From: Brachynemurus nebulosus
Taxonomy: Eukaryota; Arthropoda; Insecta; Neuroptera; Myrmeleontidae
DNA: 64,000 nucleotides
Assembly (NCBI GenBank): GCA_035578155.1
Contig: JAPWDM010000013.1
Location: forward strand, 7,899,527-7,963,526
Direction of reading: 5' to 3'
Below, in pieces: positions 12,396 through 23,340 of the stretch; within the stretch, counting starts at the first letter, position 1; every line of letters begins with the position of its first letter. The notes under the pieces were generated by a model, which saw nothing but the letters and a program-made list of their open reading frames with translations, was not told the origin of the DNA and searched no databases. A program made the translations under genes and the position numbers.

Positions 12396-12479
12396 GTCAG
12401 GTTGGCCGAGCGGTCTAAGGCGCCAGATTTAAGCTCTGGTTCCCAAACGGGAGCGTGGGTTCGAACCCCACACCTGACA
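12396..12479 (+). tRNA. tRNA-Leu (anticodon UAA), copy 1
   Basis: An 84-nt class II tRNA that decodes UUA leucine codons. The acceptor strands GTCAGGT and ACCTGAC pair over 7 bp with an A discriminator. The anticodon stem CCAGA/TCTGG encloses the loop TTTAAGC with anticodon TAA. A long variable arm (TCCC/GGGA stem) follows, then the T arm with GGTTCGAACCC as B box. The A box lies in TGGCCGAGCGGTCTAAGG. There is no intron. A T run about 12 bases downstream can terminate RNA polymerase III. Its flanks differ from the five related copies at 48.8-57.6 kb, so it is not part of that local duplication. Confidence 0.97.
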
Positions 12480-12687
12480 AAAAATTCTCTTTTATTTTTT
12501 ATATTTATAACTTGTGTTAAAATTGTGTTTGAAAGATTAATTTTTATTGATAGTGATTTAATAACTTATTTTTTTTGTTGCAAAATTAGAATGCAACTTT
12601 AAAAAAAAATTTTTTTTTATTGTTAGGTTTAATGAATTTATTATTAGATTATGCGTTACCTGTTGTAAATAAGTGTGAGTAAACGTG

Positions 12688-12759
12688 GACTCCGTGGCGC
12701 AACGGTAGCGCGTCTGACTCCAGATCAGAAGGTTGCGTGTTCAAATCACGTCGGGGTCA
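12688..12759 (+). tRNA. tRNA-Trp (anticodon CCA)
   Basis: A 72-nt tRNA. The acceptor strands GACTCCG and CGGGGTC pair (one T-G wobble) with an A discriminator. The anticodon stem TCTGA/TCAGA encloses the loop CTCCAGA, so the anticodon is CCA. The T arm reads GCGTGTTCAAATCACGT and contains the B box. There is no intron, and TTTT follows directly after the gene as terminator. It lies about 210 bp downstream of tRNA-Leu copy 1 in the same direction; each has its own terminator. Confidence 0.96.
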
Positions 12760-13247
12760 AGTTTTACTTTGTTTAATTTTTTTTTCTCGAGTATAGAAAT
12801 ACTTCGCAACGAAATTTCAAACGGAATTTTTTTTGTTTTGGTATATTTGCGGTTATCGTTGGAAAATCCGACGGTTTCAGTTGCGATTTCGATTACAGAA
12901 TCAGTTTATTTTCGCTTTCGCCTCGGGGAACAAAAACACATTTTTTAAAAATCCTCTCTCCACCCCAAAAAATTACTTTTACTTTTTTCGGGCGTCATAT
13001 CTTCAGTTACGGGTCTTCTATTGAAGCCCAGGCTCCAGGGTTCCAAGTATTTTCGGTTTTCAGTGAAGTTTAAAGTACGTCTCAATGTCTGAAGTTAACA
13101 GATTCGCTTAATTCTGGTTTTCTTTTCATATATGTATATTTATCTAAGGCCTGAACGCTCACAAAAAGATAATTAAAGCCCATGAAAAGACATTTTCAAA
13201 AGCATTATTTGAGAATGGTATGTATGACGACCCTACATCCTCCACAT
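12760..13247. other. Spacer
   Basis: Moderately AT-rich sequence between the tRNA-Trp gene and a hAT-type MITE. Two overlapping short open frames (12733 and 12833) start inside or beside the tRNA and are not gene-like. Confidence 0.4.
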
Positions 13248-13415
13248 CAGTGTTTCCCAAACTGTGGTTTTTCCACACTGATGTTTCACAAGCAGCCATC
13301 AAGTGTTCCGCGAAACATAAGTCAAACTTAAGCTTTTTTAACGCCACTTCGTTTTGCCAACAATATTCAAGAACTTAAAAAGCGTTCCTCGCTGCAAAAC
13401 GTTTGGGAACCACTG
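13248..13415. mobile_element. hAT-type MITE (168 bp)
   Basis: The left end CAGTGTTTCCCAAACTGTGG and the right end (reverse complement) CAGTGGTTCCCAAACGTTT are typical hAT termini. The flanking 8-mers CTCCACAT and TCCCACAC agree at 6 of 8 positions, consistent with an aged 8-bp target duplication. The element is too short to code, so it depends on a transposase encoded elsewhere. Confidence 0.75.
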
Positions 13416-14224
13416 TCCCACACGTAATATACTTCTAACTATATATATGGGTATTGAAACATTTACTTTAACCTGTCTTCTATGATTCTAACTTGGCATT
13501 TTGAAAAAGAAATGTATGTACCATAGAACACTAGAAGGAATACAACTATCGCTTTGCTGCAATCACTTATGGGCATTTATGTGCATTTTGCAGAACTATG
13601 TTGTCATTCACTTAGTAGCTACCAATTGGTGTGTTTCAATTGTTGTCATATTGTTGCCGTCGTGTTGACACGGTATACGTGGTATACGTGCATGATGCAA
13701 GACACCCATGCACACAACCATCCATCGCACTAACACACACAACTCCGCGTGCACATATACAGCATATTGGTGGTATATTTTTGATCCTTTGTCGTTACAC
13801 TGGTTTCAGTAGTATAGAGATACTAGCGTTCGTTCTGTAATATTCTGTGGTTTGTACTATACTTACATATCGTACTATGAACACGTAACTAACTCAACTT
13901 GTGTGTTTGCAAGTATGTACATTAAACTTCGTATAAATCTACTTGCATATTAGTTAGTGGTAGACCATTAGTCAACAGTCACATCATTGTTTGACGGTAA
14001 AGTCTAATATTAGTCTAATATACTAATGTTCCATTTTGTGACCAATCACAAATGATTTACCTGCAGGATAACAATGTAAACCTCAAGAGGATTGCTACAG
14101 GATGATTCATTAATAATTATTAATGAAATTTTATTGGATAAATTGGTAGAAAATACTATTTTGAGTGTTTGAGTTATCAACATTTAAAAAAAAAAAAGAA
14201 TTTAAAATAATTATAAAAATAGAT
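13416..14224. other. Spacer
   Basis: Contains a CA-rich segment around 13700-13765 and a short TAGTCTAATAT doublet near 14010. No gene or element boundary is recognised. Confidence 0.4.
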
Positions 14225-14520
14225 GTGGGCCAGGATTCGAGGTTCTTTCGTACGTAGGATACCAGACGAACGCACTGTGCCCCACGAATTCTAGGAGGGG
14301 CTAATTTACATTCAGTCCCTCGTAGAACGTCAAGAGTGACCTAAAGTTTACTCTCCTGATGTTCTCGGAATTCATTACTAAAAATCCCAAACACTTGCAC
14401 CTCAGGGAGGACAGTACCCCATAAGAACATAGAACGCCGGACCATTTCGTCGTCCAAGCCGCATTTGCAGCAAAAATGACTCTGTCGTAATCCCGTAATA
14501 AAAAAGATGCTTAATCATAA
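14225..14520 (-). pseudogene. LINE retrotransposon 3'-end relic (ORF2 C-terminus)
   Basis: On the minus strand, one frame reads through GLRQSHFCCKCGLDDEMV (from about 14490 down to 14430) and on to a stop near 14350. The C-x2-C-G-x2-(D/E)-E pattern after a GLR-S-x-C lead resembles the C-terminal zinc-knuckle region that follows the reverse transcriptase in Jockey/CR1-type non-LTR elements. Upstream in the same frame a stop interrupts almost at once, and no reverse transcriptase remains, so this is a dead 5'-truncated fragment. Downstream comes a GC-richer tail ending near a GTGGGCCAGGATTCGAGGTT word. A tRNA-derived SINE was considered for that tail but suits it less well. Confidence 0.45.
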
Positions 14521-14565
14521 GTGAAACATACTTTGATTTTTGATGGAATCTGATTCCAATTTGAT

Positions 14566-14670
14566 GCAGTTAATCTTGAACTCGGTTTAAAAATAATTTA
14601 TTTTAATTCATTTCCCACATTTTTATTATTGGCTTCGCACGTTCATCCATAACTCGTTCAAAAGAGTCCT
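14566..14670 (+). repeat. Interspersed repeat, direct copy at 24481-24585
   Basis: Both copies contain TTAATCTTGAACTCGGTTT, then TTCCCAC or TTCCACG, ATTATTGGCTTCGCACG or TTATTGGCTTCGCACGC, and ACTCGTTCAA. The copies are 10 kb apart and diverged by small indels. It is a fragment of an unidentified repeat, here just beyond the LINE relic. Confidence 0.6.
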
Positions 14671-15705
14671 ATATTTAGAATATATTTATGTTAGTTCAAA
14701 TCGGTTACAAAATCGCCAAAGAAGTTTTCGCTTCGACTGGGTGGTCTTAGGGTGCATTAATTTGACAGTCAATACACTTTCATCCTGCGACGAAGTGTGT
14801 TAGTAAGATTTCATTTGGCGTCGTGCGACATCAATGACCGTCAAAATATAATAGCCTGATTAAAAAAAGTTTTTACTCCAATTCAATTTTCATGATTTAT
14901 CCTAGCTCCAAGTGTAAGAACGATAATAGATTGTTGATGGGGGTTGAGTAGTCGGGTCAAAATCACTCCAGGACGCAATGAATCAAGATACGCTACTGCA
15001 TCATAGTGTATTATATAATATTATAGAAATGGCGATAGCGGTAAGGAAGGTATACGGGACAAACCGGGACGGACAGATAGACAGCCAGACCACCACTATA
15101 GATAGGACACATAGTAACGGAACTTTGGCCAGATCCTGCTTAATATATCAGCAGTAGATACATTGAAATACGTTTATGCATTACAAATTATTTAATGTGA
15201 TTTGAATATATAAGTGAAATGGCTTTGTTTCTATTACTATATATATATATGTCCGTTAGTCTGTCGTTCTGTTTATCTATTGGTCTCTGTACAGGTATGT
15301 GTTACTCGCTCGGTATATTGTGCCAAGGTAGTAAGAAAGGAACGTCAAATGGAAATTATAATAATTATTATTGCATAATTTTATCCTAGGATTTTCCTGA
15401 TAAAAATACATAGATAAATATGTAAGTAGATAAAGTATTAAATAAAGTACTCATAGAAAATTTTATTGATTTAGTCTAAAAAAAAAACAACACACGTTTT
15501 TTAAACAATTTAAAAATTACATCACACTGGTCTCACGTAATGATTCCAAAAATTTTTAAATAATGTTAAAAGGTCTTAGAATTTTCGAATATGGTATTCG
15601 ATTGCATTTAAAATTTGTGTTAAGACTGATAAATTGTACCAATAGAAATTTTGTTTCAACCAATAGCAATCGTTAATTTTTAATAATAATAATTCATATA
15701 ATTTT
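14671..15705. other. Spacer
   Basis: GC content is somewhat higher at 14730-15120, including a GACGGACAGATAGACAG word near 15071 like those that end several insect repeats. A short TA run lies at 15237-15252. No gene is supported. Confidence 0.35.
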
Positions 15706-16143
15706 ATTAACGGTTTTTGAAGCATTGAAAATTTTAGTAAACTTCATGACTTTTTTCTTGCTCAAGTCAAGCTTTATGGGAATGATTTGAGTTAGGGTGA
15801 CTGACCGAACTGGAGTAATTTGGGTGTGACCTTTCCATTTTTGCTATAAAAATGGACCAGTTCCTTTTATAAATGCAACCGATCCAACAAAGAAGACGTT
15901 TTACTAGTTGTCTTACCCGGCTGATTTTGGTAAAAATGAAAAGAACGATTTCGAAAACCTATAATTCCAATTTCATCCTTTTAGCATATTACTTACCGCC
16001 TTTAAGGAACTGAAAAATTTTAGTAAACTCGATGACGTCACTAAATCAAAGCAAATCATTCTGAAGTGATTAAAGTTGATATGTTTGGTATCTAAATTAA
16101 GGTAATTTGGATGTGAACTTTTCATTTTTGTTACCAAAATGAG
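15706..16143. repeat. Two diverged direct repeat units (~155 bp each)
   Basis: Units at about 15706-15858 and 15985-16143 share TGAAAATTTTAGTAAACT (one base extra in the second), a GATGAC-type word, AATTTGG-TGTGA and CATTTTTG-TA. The linking stretch holds TTTTGGTAAAAATGAAAAG, which recurs near 29190, so the block belongs to a wider repeat family. Confidence 0.5.
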
Positions 16144-16359
16144 CAATTATTTCAATTTGGAACTTCTTGACCGGACATAAGTCTTTATTCTATTGGTACT
16201 ATACGTGTCAGATAAACCACGAAAATATTTGAGGGAAGAGGACATGACCTCCATTACCACCACCCCCCTTCCTGTACCCGCCCTTGTATTCACTTGGTCT
16301 TGTGCATAGTGATGGTCTTGATCGATATTAAATATTGAATATTCATAAAAAAGAAACTT

Positions 16360-16428
16360 TAACCCCAACGTGTTGTGAACACGCAACCTTCTGATATTAT
16401 GCAAACGCTACTAGTCGACCACAGAATC
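16360..16428 (-). pseudogene. Degenerate tRNA-Trp-like sequence
   Basis: On the minus strand the order and spacing follow the tRNA-Trp gene at 12688: GATTCTGTGG, AGTAGCG, then TCAGAAGGTTGCGTGTTCA, then a GTTGGGGTTA end. The anticodon region reads GCATAATA in place of CTCCAGA, and the acceptor pairing has decayed to wobbles. It is therefore a pseudogene or tRNA-derived SINE head and not a working tRNA. The retained 3' half is nearly identical to the functional copy 3.6 kb away. Confidence 0.5.
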
Positions 16429-16956
16429 CTTGTTTGTAGTTCAATTAAAAAATAACGTTTTTTCATAATACAAAAAATATAAAAATTAAAAATTATATTA
16501 TTCTTGTGGTTATCTTTTTATATTTGTACAAAACATACATAATATTTTCTGTTATGTAAAATATTAAATTTTAGACCAACTTACTAACCCGTGTGTATAA
16601 TCATATCACAGAGCTAGGTGAATAATATCTATTCTAAATGAATTATCCCACTGGGGCGAAACCTTAATCTTCTTCACCATTCATTGTGTGTCGACTACAC
16701 AATGTCCACCACATTACATATTATAAAATTTCTCTGTGGGATATTCATTTAAACATATGAAAAACATCATCAACACTACCAACAATTACTAGATAGTACA
16801 GTTTGCTCAATAGTGGTTTGGTACCCCGTGTACTTCCCTATCTATTCTACACCAGTCAAGTTAAACTTGTCTTGTCGGTTGCGGTTTCAAATTTTCATAT
16901 TTAAATATTATATGAAAATTGTTGTGTCGAATTCAGTGGCGGATCTCAAAAATCTG
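16429..16956. other. Spacer
   Basis: AT-rich with no recognisable gene, repeat unit or RNA. Confidence 0.35.
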
Positions 16957-16959
16957 TAA

Positions 16960-17312
16960 GGCCGGGCGCACATTGAGACGCAGTTAACGCAGGCAGGGCG
17001 GAGCAGAGCAGCATTGCGTCGCACGAGACCGATGTGGCACGCGTGAATGTGACACAGAAACTGCGCGATGCTGCGCAACATTGTAACACGTTCTCGAGTT
17101 TTAGTTGGTTTTATTTCGTCGAAATGAAAACAGTTGAAGAAATTGAAGAAAAATAGTGCTTCTCTGCTCTGCTCTGCTTTTAAATTCGTGCTATCTCGTT
17201 CTACAACGAGAGTCACAAAAACTACGTCTCAATGTGCGCTCGACCAGACGTGCTTTCCTACTCTGCCCTGCCCTGCGTTTACTGCTTGACGCAGCTCAAT
17301 GTGCGCCTAGCC
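16960..17312. mobile_element. PIF/Harbinger-like MITE (353 bp)
   Basis: The inverted ends GGCCGGGCGCACATTGAG (left) and GGCTAGGCGCACATTGAG (right, reverse complement) are flanked by TAA on both sides (16957-16959 and 17313-17315). A 3-bp TWA duplication with a GG start is the PIF/Harbinger pattern. The interior is unusually GC-rich for this window, with repeated GCAGAGCAG and CTGCTCTG words. Two antiparallel open frames of about 100 codons cross it but show no domain. Confidence 0.65.
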
Positions 17313-17315
17313 TAA

Positions 17316-18142
17316 CAGTTGGTGATAACTACTCAACTTTTGATATTTATTTAATTCTAAATGTTGCTTACAATTATGCCCGAAATATGTATACCTACCT
17401 AACCATAATTTTTTTTACAAAATTTTATAAATCAACACATTGTTGGAAAGTCCTGACATGATAAAGTTAGAGTTATAAGAAGGAAAGGTATAGTAATCAA
17501 GCGGCATATGCGGTTTTCATCAGCTCTTGTCGCCTAAGAGATCAAAAAAGCCAAAAATTGGAGTAGAAGTTTTCCGGATATTAGTGTATGAGGGTATCAA
17601 AAGGAACAAAATTTGGATACACTTGGTTTAATGATTCTAAAGTTACCTTTATTTTTAATATTTTAGAGATACTGAAAAATTTTAATTTTGATTCGATTTT
17701 TTCCGGACCTTGTTAATGAAAATTGATGAAGCTTAGACGAAAGATGTTACAAAAGGTTCCCATTATTTAAAGTGTAACGCTTTTTTCATAGGTCATGTAA
17801 CTTAAGAGAATTAAAAGTCTTCAATATTTCATATTTTTTTTTTTCTGTATCAAAAACCCTTATCTCGCTTATCAAAATTGAAAAATTTTTTAATGTTATC
17901 CATTTTTTTCAAAATGGAATCACAGTGGATGCGAATAATTTAAAGTGTAAACTTTCTCATCTAAGGAAACCAGAAGCAAAATTTTGAAAAATTTTATAAA
18001 ATATAATTTTTTGAAATTTTAAATTTCATCCATTTGGTTTAGAACAACTTTCTTAGAAATACCCCTATATACCCGTCAAAATGCGAAGTAATTTTGATCT
18101 TTAGTAATCTTTAAACAAAATTTCAGTTCACTTGACTATAAA
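17316..18142. other. Spacer
   Basis: No recognisable gene. Words such as AAAATTGATGAAGCTTAGACG suggest an old repeat, but no second copy is seen in the window. Confidence 0.35.
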
Positions 18143-18195
18143 TTATTGATCGCAACCCCTCGCCCCTCAGTAGGGGCGGGGGTTGCGATCAATAA
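18143..18195. repeat. GC-rich stem-loop, 53 bp
   Basis: TTATTGATCGCAACCCC followed by CGCCCCT is mirrored, across a 4-base loop CAGT, by AGGGGCG and GGGGTTGCGATCAATAA, with one T-G pair. This stem of about 24 bp stands out in AT-rich surroundings. It could be the core of a palindromic MITE or a pre-miRNA-sized hairpin; nothing decides between them. Confidence 0.6.
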
Positions 18196-18525
18196 TAATT
18201 AAAAACGGGACCGGTGATTTCTACAATTGCACTATCGAATTTATTTTGGATGCTGTACAACTGAAAAGAAATCAACGATTGTAGAAAAAAATATACACTT
18301 CTTTCAGCATAATGATCTGAAATCGATTTTAAACTTGATGAACTCTATCATTAACCTACAAATCTTATTTTGTTTTTGTGTTTTATAAATATTGCGCCAC
18401 TGTTTTCAATTTTTGCATTACATTTATTATACATTTAAGAGAAATTTTTGTTAATAATCTTGTAATTGTGTTATAAATTTTCTAATTTGTTGAAAAAAAA
18501 GTGAAAAATGAAACGTAGGTAATAC

Positions 18526-18531
<6 letters not shown>

Positions 18532-18561
<30 letters not shown>
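18532..18561 (+). repeat. Poly(A) tract (~30 A)
   Basis: An uninterrupted A run. It could be a retroposed 3' tail, but no element body is recognised 5' of it. Confidence 0.8.
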
Positions 18562-18562
<1 letters not shown>

Positions 18563-19082
18563 ATAATTTATAACTTTTACTTTACTACTGATGTGGAATT
18601 TTCATTAACAGTAGGTATTAGATAAGGAAATTTTTTTTGTCTACCTCGCTTATGAATAACCTAATTAGAAGCAATTAATTGAATAAAAAAAATTTTCAAC
18701 AATTTTCATTAAATTGCAATTTCTGGAATATTTAAAATTTTTTGGTTATCAAAAAATGTAGGTAAGTATGCTTTAACCATTTTTCACCAGATTCAAATGA
18801 AATTCAAAAATACATTGAAGTGGTTTGTCAGTGTGTCCCAATCGTTTAGAAATTCATAATAATCTATAAATGTTTCCTACTACACCTTTGGCTCGTTGTA
18901 AGCAACATCTAATTTGAAGTAGAATCATATGCCTTACTCTTTTTACCTATATGCGAATTTTATTATCTAAAAAGGGTAAGATCAATGATTCTATTTCAAG
19001 TTGCTTACAACGAGTCAAAAGTGTAATTAGTAAGGTTTGAGAAAATATTTCTGTAAAAAAAAATTAAATAAAATAACTCATA
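18562..19082. other. Spacer with a small long-arm inverted repeat
   Basis: ACACCTTTGGCTCGTTGTAA near 18886 and its complement TTACAACGAGTCAAAAGTGT near 19005 face each other. The adjoining TTGAAGTAGAATCAT and ATTCTATTTCAAG segments also match, giving arms of about 60 bp. This is likely a small foldback MITE at about 18880-19025. Confidence 0.45.
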
Positions 19083-19084
19083 TA

Positions 19085-19314
19085 GCGTAAAAGCCCCCTT
19101 TGTCGAACGGTATCTAATTATGAACATTTACATATTAAAAAAGTTATTTCTGAAAGAAACGTTTGATAACAAAAATTATTATTAATAGAATGATTGTTTT
19201 TCAATTTAAATTCACCTTGCATTTAAAGTTTCCTTACTTAATTAAAGAAATAAATATGTAAATGTCAAAACTGTTCCAGTATTAGATACCGTTCCACAAA
19301 GGGGGCTTTTACCG
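19085..19314. mobile_element. TA-target MITE, GTAAAAGCCCCC family, copy 1
   Basis: The inverted ends GTAAAAGCCCCCTTTGT are followed by GAACGGTATCTAAT, with TA flanks at 19083-19084 and 19315-19316. The 230-bp body recurs almost unchanged at 52050-52269 in the same orientation. It is too short to code. The TA plus GGGTAA-like start groups it with the elements at 8226 and 35675. Confidence 0.8.
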
Positions 19315-19717
19315 TACCTATATTAAAAATTTTTAAAAAATTTTATTATATTAGTAGGCATTTAAGTATACATATTCCGTTTTTTTCTTAATTTTCATTG
19401 TCCGTTTAAACAAGTTTTCGCTTTTTAACACATTTTTTCTATCAAAATGTTATTTTAAGATGTAAGTAAGGGAGACAGGGGCATGTACTAACAGATCTTA
19501 CTTTTTACATATTAAACGGAAATGAAACTAGTTAGAGATTTTTTTGTAATCGTTATGAAGCATCAACTATCTGTCTATAATTTTTTATAAAAAAAAAAAA
19601 ACTTACATATCTCTCGTACACTCCAAGGAAAAACCCATTTTCTTAAAAAATGTGCTTGTTAATACAACGTTGAGGTTAGTATTAACATTAGAGTTTTAAT
19701 ATGATTATGATATTTTT

Positions 19718-19905
19718 AACCGACTTCAAAAACGAGGAGGTTCTCAATTCAACCCGTATGTTTTTTTTTTATGTCCCACATTTCTGATTTCTCCCACATT
19801 TCTGAGCTAATTTACGCCATTATTTTTTTGGTTGGTAGATAAAGCTCTCCAGGTGATCCCATAAAAATTTTATTAACATTGGTTAAGTAATTTTTTAACC
19901 ATCTT
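19718..19905 (+). repeat. Repeat fragment with ACCGACTTC-type head
   Basis: The words AACCGACTTCAAAAACGAGG and AGGTTCTCAATTC, followed by a T run, resemble a terminal segment widespread in insect genomes; that similarity is from memory. No body or second end is recognised here. Confidence 0.4.
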
Positions 19906-21179
19906 CAATCCAAGGAACTCAAAGCCACAGAATAATCAGAAGCCAAGTTGCTATCTCTGCACTAGTGATATCAGTGTAGGCAAAAAATCCCCTCCAGTTC
20001 CCACCACTATGTTGTGTAGGTATACACTGTTTATAGTGGTGTTGGTTTGATATTTGCAACTGTGTCAGTTTTTACACACACACAATTACAAAATACGTAT
20101 TGTCGGACAGAGCAAGGTGGAGTCCAAGCTAACAATGGTCTAACAATACATTACAATGCGTGGTGTATTCGGTGACGGAGATCGACTAACTAAATGCCTT
20201 AACCGGTATCAAGCACACTCAGGCACACTGCTATCCACAATTTTTTACACATACGCTTAGGGCTTGACTCAAAACACTTAAGTTTTCTGAAACATATACT
20301 TAATTAATAAAACATAGAGTTATCATTTCATACACATAATTTTTATATTTCAATTACTGGCATAACACAGTGGTACTGCTTCTTATGACACCGATTGTGA
20401 AATTAAAAAAAAAAAAAAAAAAAATAACCAAAAACGCTAAAAAACACAAATATTTACGGTATTATACTCTAGTGTAAGATTTTCACTTGGACGCGATATA
20501 TGTGTGTGTGTGTGTTTTTAATGTCATTATTATGTTATCTAAACATTAAAAAACGTAATAAAAATAAAAAACAAACATTATAATAATAATAATAACAATA
20601 ATAATAAAAAGGGGTGTGCAAAACAAAAACTTAATTGTTTTTTGTCATTTTTTAAAAAAATAAAAATTTAATATAGGTACCTTCTTTTAGATATTTTCTT
20701 TTCTTAACGATTTTTCTTGTTTATTCGAAAAAAGAAATAATTTCCGTACAAATCGAAGTTCAAAATTCAAAACATGTACACATCTTCGTTATGCGTGTGT
20801 GTTTATAAACTCTCAAACAGTTTCTCGAAAACCACCGCGCGACACTCTCTAACAACATGTAAAGACAATTACTTTTAGTACCTTGAATATATGTAATTTC
20901 GAGGAAATCTGCTATAATTACGAAAACTTCTAATATAATCTTATGCAATTATTAAAAACCACACTTAATAACAAACGACCCCTTACAGATGCTAGGCAGG
21001 TACCTCTATTGCAGCATACTTACTTGTTAAATTGTAATAGTTGTAGATTGTAGAATGTATTAAATGCAGTTTACTAAACTGTCTAGTCTAGCCGAAGAAC
21101 ATAAATGAATGTATGCGGTATGTTACACATATTTTGAGGGTGCTCGAACATGGGTGATTTTTAATCGAGCGACAGTTTA
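19906..21179. other. Spacer with simple repeats
   Basis: The 19950-20260 portion is less AT-rich than its surroundings but has no open frame or RNA that I recognise. Simple repeats are an A run at 20404-20423, (TG)8 near 20500 and (TAA/CAA)n near 20577-20610. Confidence 0.45.
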
Positions 21180-21900
21180 GTTGCGTAATAATTTTCGTTT
21201 AAGGGAGGAGTTCAAATAAAAAAGCAAATTTTTGATTTTTGATTATTTTGCCTGTTGAAATATTTTTCAAATTAAGGATGGTTTCAAATAGAAAATTTTG
21301 TTTTTGAAACATTCATTACTCTTCCCTGTGGAGGGAGGGGGCCGTTTTTCACAAGTTTTTAAGCGTTTACAAGGAACGCCATATCTCAAAAAGTAATGAA
21401 TATTATTTTATTCTTAAAGGAACTGTCCATAAAGCTGAATATGGGTTTCAGGGAATTTTAAAAATTATCTATAAAATTATAATCCCAAAGTTCTAAAAAT
21501 TATAAAATCCAATTTTTTATTAAAAAAAAAAAAAAAAAGTTTAAAAATAGTTACAATTGTTCAAATGGAAAAAATCATACTCCACTTTATGCGCAATATG
21601 TTTATGAACAAAATAAAAAAAAAAAATTAAGTTTCTATCTTTTCTAGAACTTGAGATATAATTTCCCTTGTCGGGAAAAACACAAGTTTCGGGAAACGGT
21701 AAAAACAAAAATAATAACAAAAGAAGCGGCTTACTCACTGTTTATTAAAACGTCTACAAAGGCATACAAATAAAAAAACATTATCTCAGTGCATACTATA
21801 ACTCGTGTACACACCAAAACTAAATATTACTGATCAAATCGCGAGGGGGGCGAGCGTTATCTGCAAAGGAGCAGCAATTTGGCTGGGCAGCGACTCACAA
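21180..21900 (-). repeat. Interspersed repeat, inverted partner of 29865-30560
   Basis: Shared words in mirrored order include GCGAGGGGGGCGAGCGTTAT, GCAGCAAATTGC-like text, CTTTTGTTATTATTTTTGTT, CCCAAAGTTCTAAAAATTAT, AAAAAGTAATGAATATT and CCCTGTGGAGGGAGGGGGCC (each read here or as the complement of the other copy). The body is about 0.7 kb with no protein domain. Which end is 5' is unknown. Confidence 0.65.
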
Positions 21901-23338
21901 ATAAATATTTTTCTATTTATTTTTATTCAAGTTTAACTACCAAGTACTCGGATGAATCCAAGTTTCTATATTAATTTTATTGCAAAGAAAATTTAAAATA
22001 AATTTTCAAATTTCAGTAAAATATATTTTTAAATCATATACACAATAAAGAAAATTGTTTCGCCTTTTGCAAAGAACTGCCTTGCAAAGGGAAATTCTGC
22101 ATTTTTTTTTTAATACTTGAAACACTTTCCACTTGTAGACACTTCACGTCTTCACTAAGCTATTTCTAATCAACAATTTCAACATATCCTTGAGGAACTG
22201 TTGCCTAGTGTGCTTGCAGCCTTATCTAACTGTAAACAACCCTATAACAATTCCATGTTATTACATAACCTATAATTTTGTTAATTGTAAACACATATTG
22301 CACGAATGTATGTATATATTTATACATAATAAGCATTAAATATGTCTATGTTCATATTATGTTCTATACTAAAAACAAGCTTTACCAACAGCTGCAAAGC
22401 TTTTCAAAAGCTCCAATGTTGTCGATTAATAAAACGACTACAATTACGTACACAAACACCGCATGTATACAGTGTTTTTATCTTGACTCCTTACACCCCC
22501 GCCTCGTCGCAAAAGCTTACGAATAGAGCTTTAACTTTGACTTTCAGACTATTACTTTGTCGTTTGTTGAACAAAATTCTTGTTGAACAAAGTCTACCCG
22601 GTTGTGTTATGATTATAATCATCGAATAGTTTGCTGCTACGTCTTTGGAGTTAACATTTGTTTGTAAGTTAATGGTTAAAATACATACTGGAATGAATCT
22701 GGGCAAATTTTCTGATTTTCGGCTATGTGTTTGCTTTTACTGGTTTCGACAAACAATAACATACCGAATACAGCAAATAAAACTGGAGCTGAAAATTGTA
22801 AATTGCTTTTATTTGCCAAACTCTAGCTATAAACTGTGTAGTGTGTAGTTGCTATTAGAAACTAAAGATGTTTGTAGTTTGTAATATTGTTAATAATATA
22901 TACACAGAGAATGTTAGGTATAACTGACAACGTAATGTTAGCGATTTTCACATTCTATTTTGAATTTACTGGTCACTTTTTGGATGAGGATCAAATTATT
23001 TTATAAATACTTACCGGGTGATTAGTAAAAAATTTGTAATGAAAAAATTACGGGTGAATATCCACTTCTGTAAAAATTGTAACAAATTATTGAAGGAACA
23101 CGAAAAATTTTGATAATTTTTGCTTTTTTTCGAGAGGTTGTAGCTCAGTCAAAAATGGACTAACAGTGCTCTTAAAAATTGCATTTTAAAACGTGAACTC
23201 TACTGTTTGGTAGTGAAATTCAAAACTTTTCGAAGTGACAGTTTCTATGGCAAGGGATAACTCTACGTGACAGCGTAATGAAACCTGTAATCGTTATAGG
23301 ATGAAACTAACGCTAATTGTTAGTTGATCATTGCTTCA
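21901..23338. other. Spacer
   Basis: Several open frames of 70-95 codons overlap on both strands at 22278-22848, but none shows a domain. An ACACAGAGAA word at 22902 resembles the end of the neighbouring element, but a matching right end is not evident. Confidence 0.35.
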
Positions 23339-23340
23339 TA

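Noticed and set aside
14225..14287. tRNA-like or SINE reading of the GTGGGGCACAGTGCG ... CCTCGAATCCTGGCCCAC segment
   Set aside because: The adjoining minus-strand frame has a LINE C-terminal zinc-knuckle pattern, so the segment is better explained as LINE 3' sequence.
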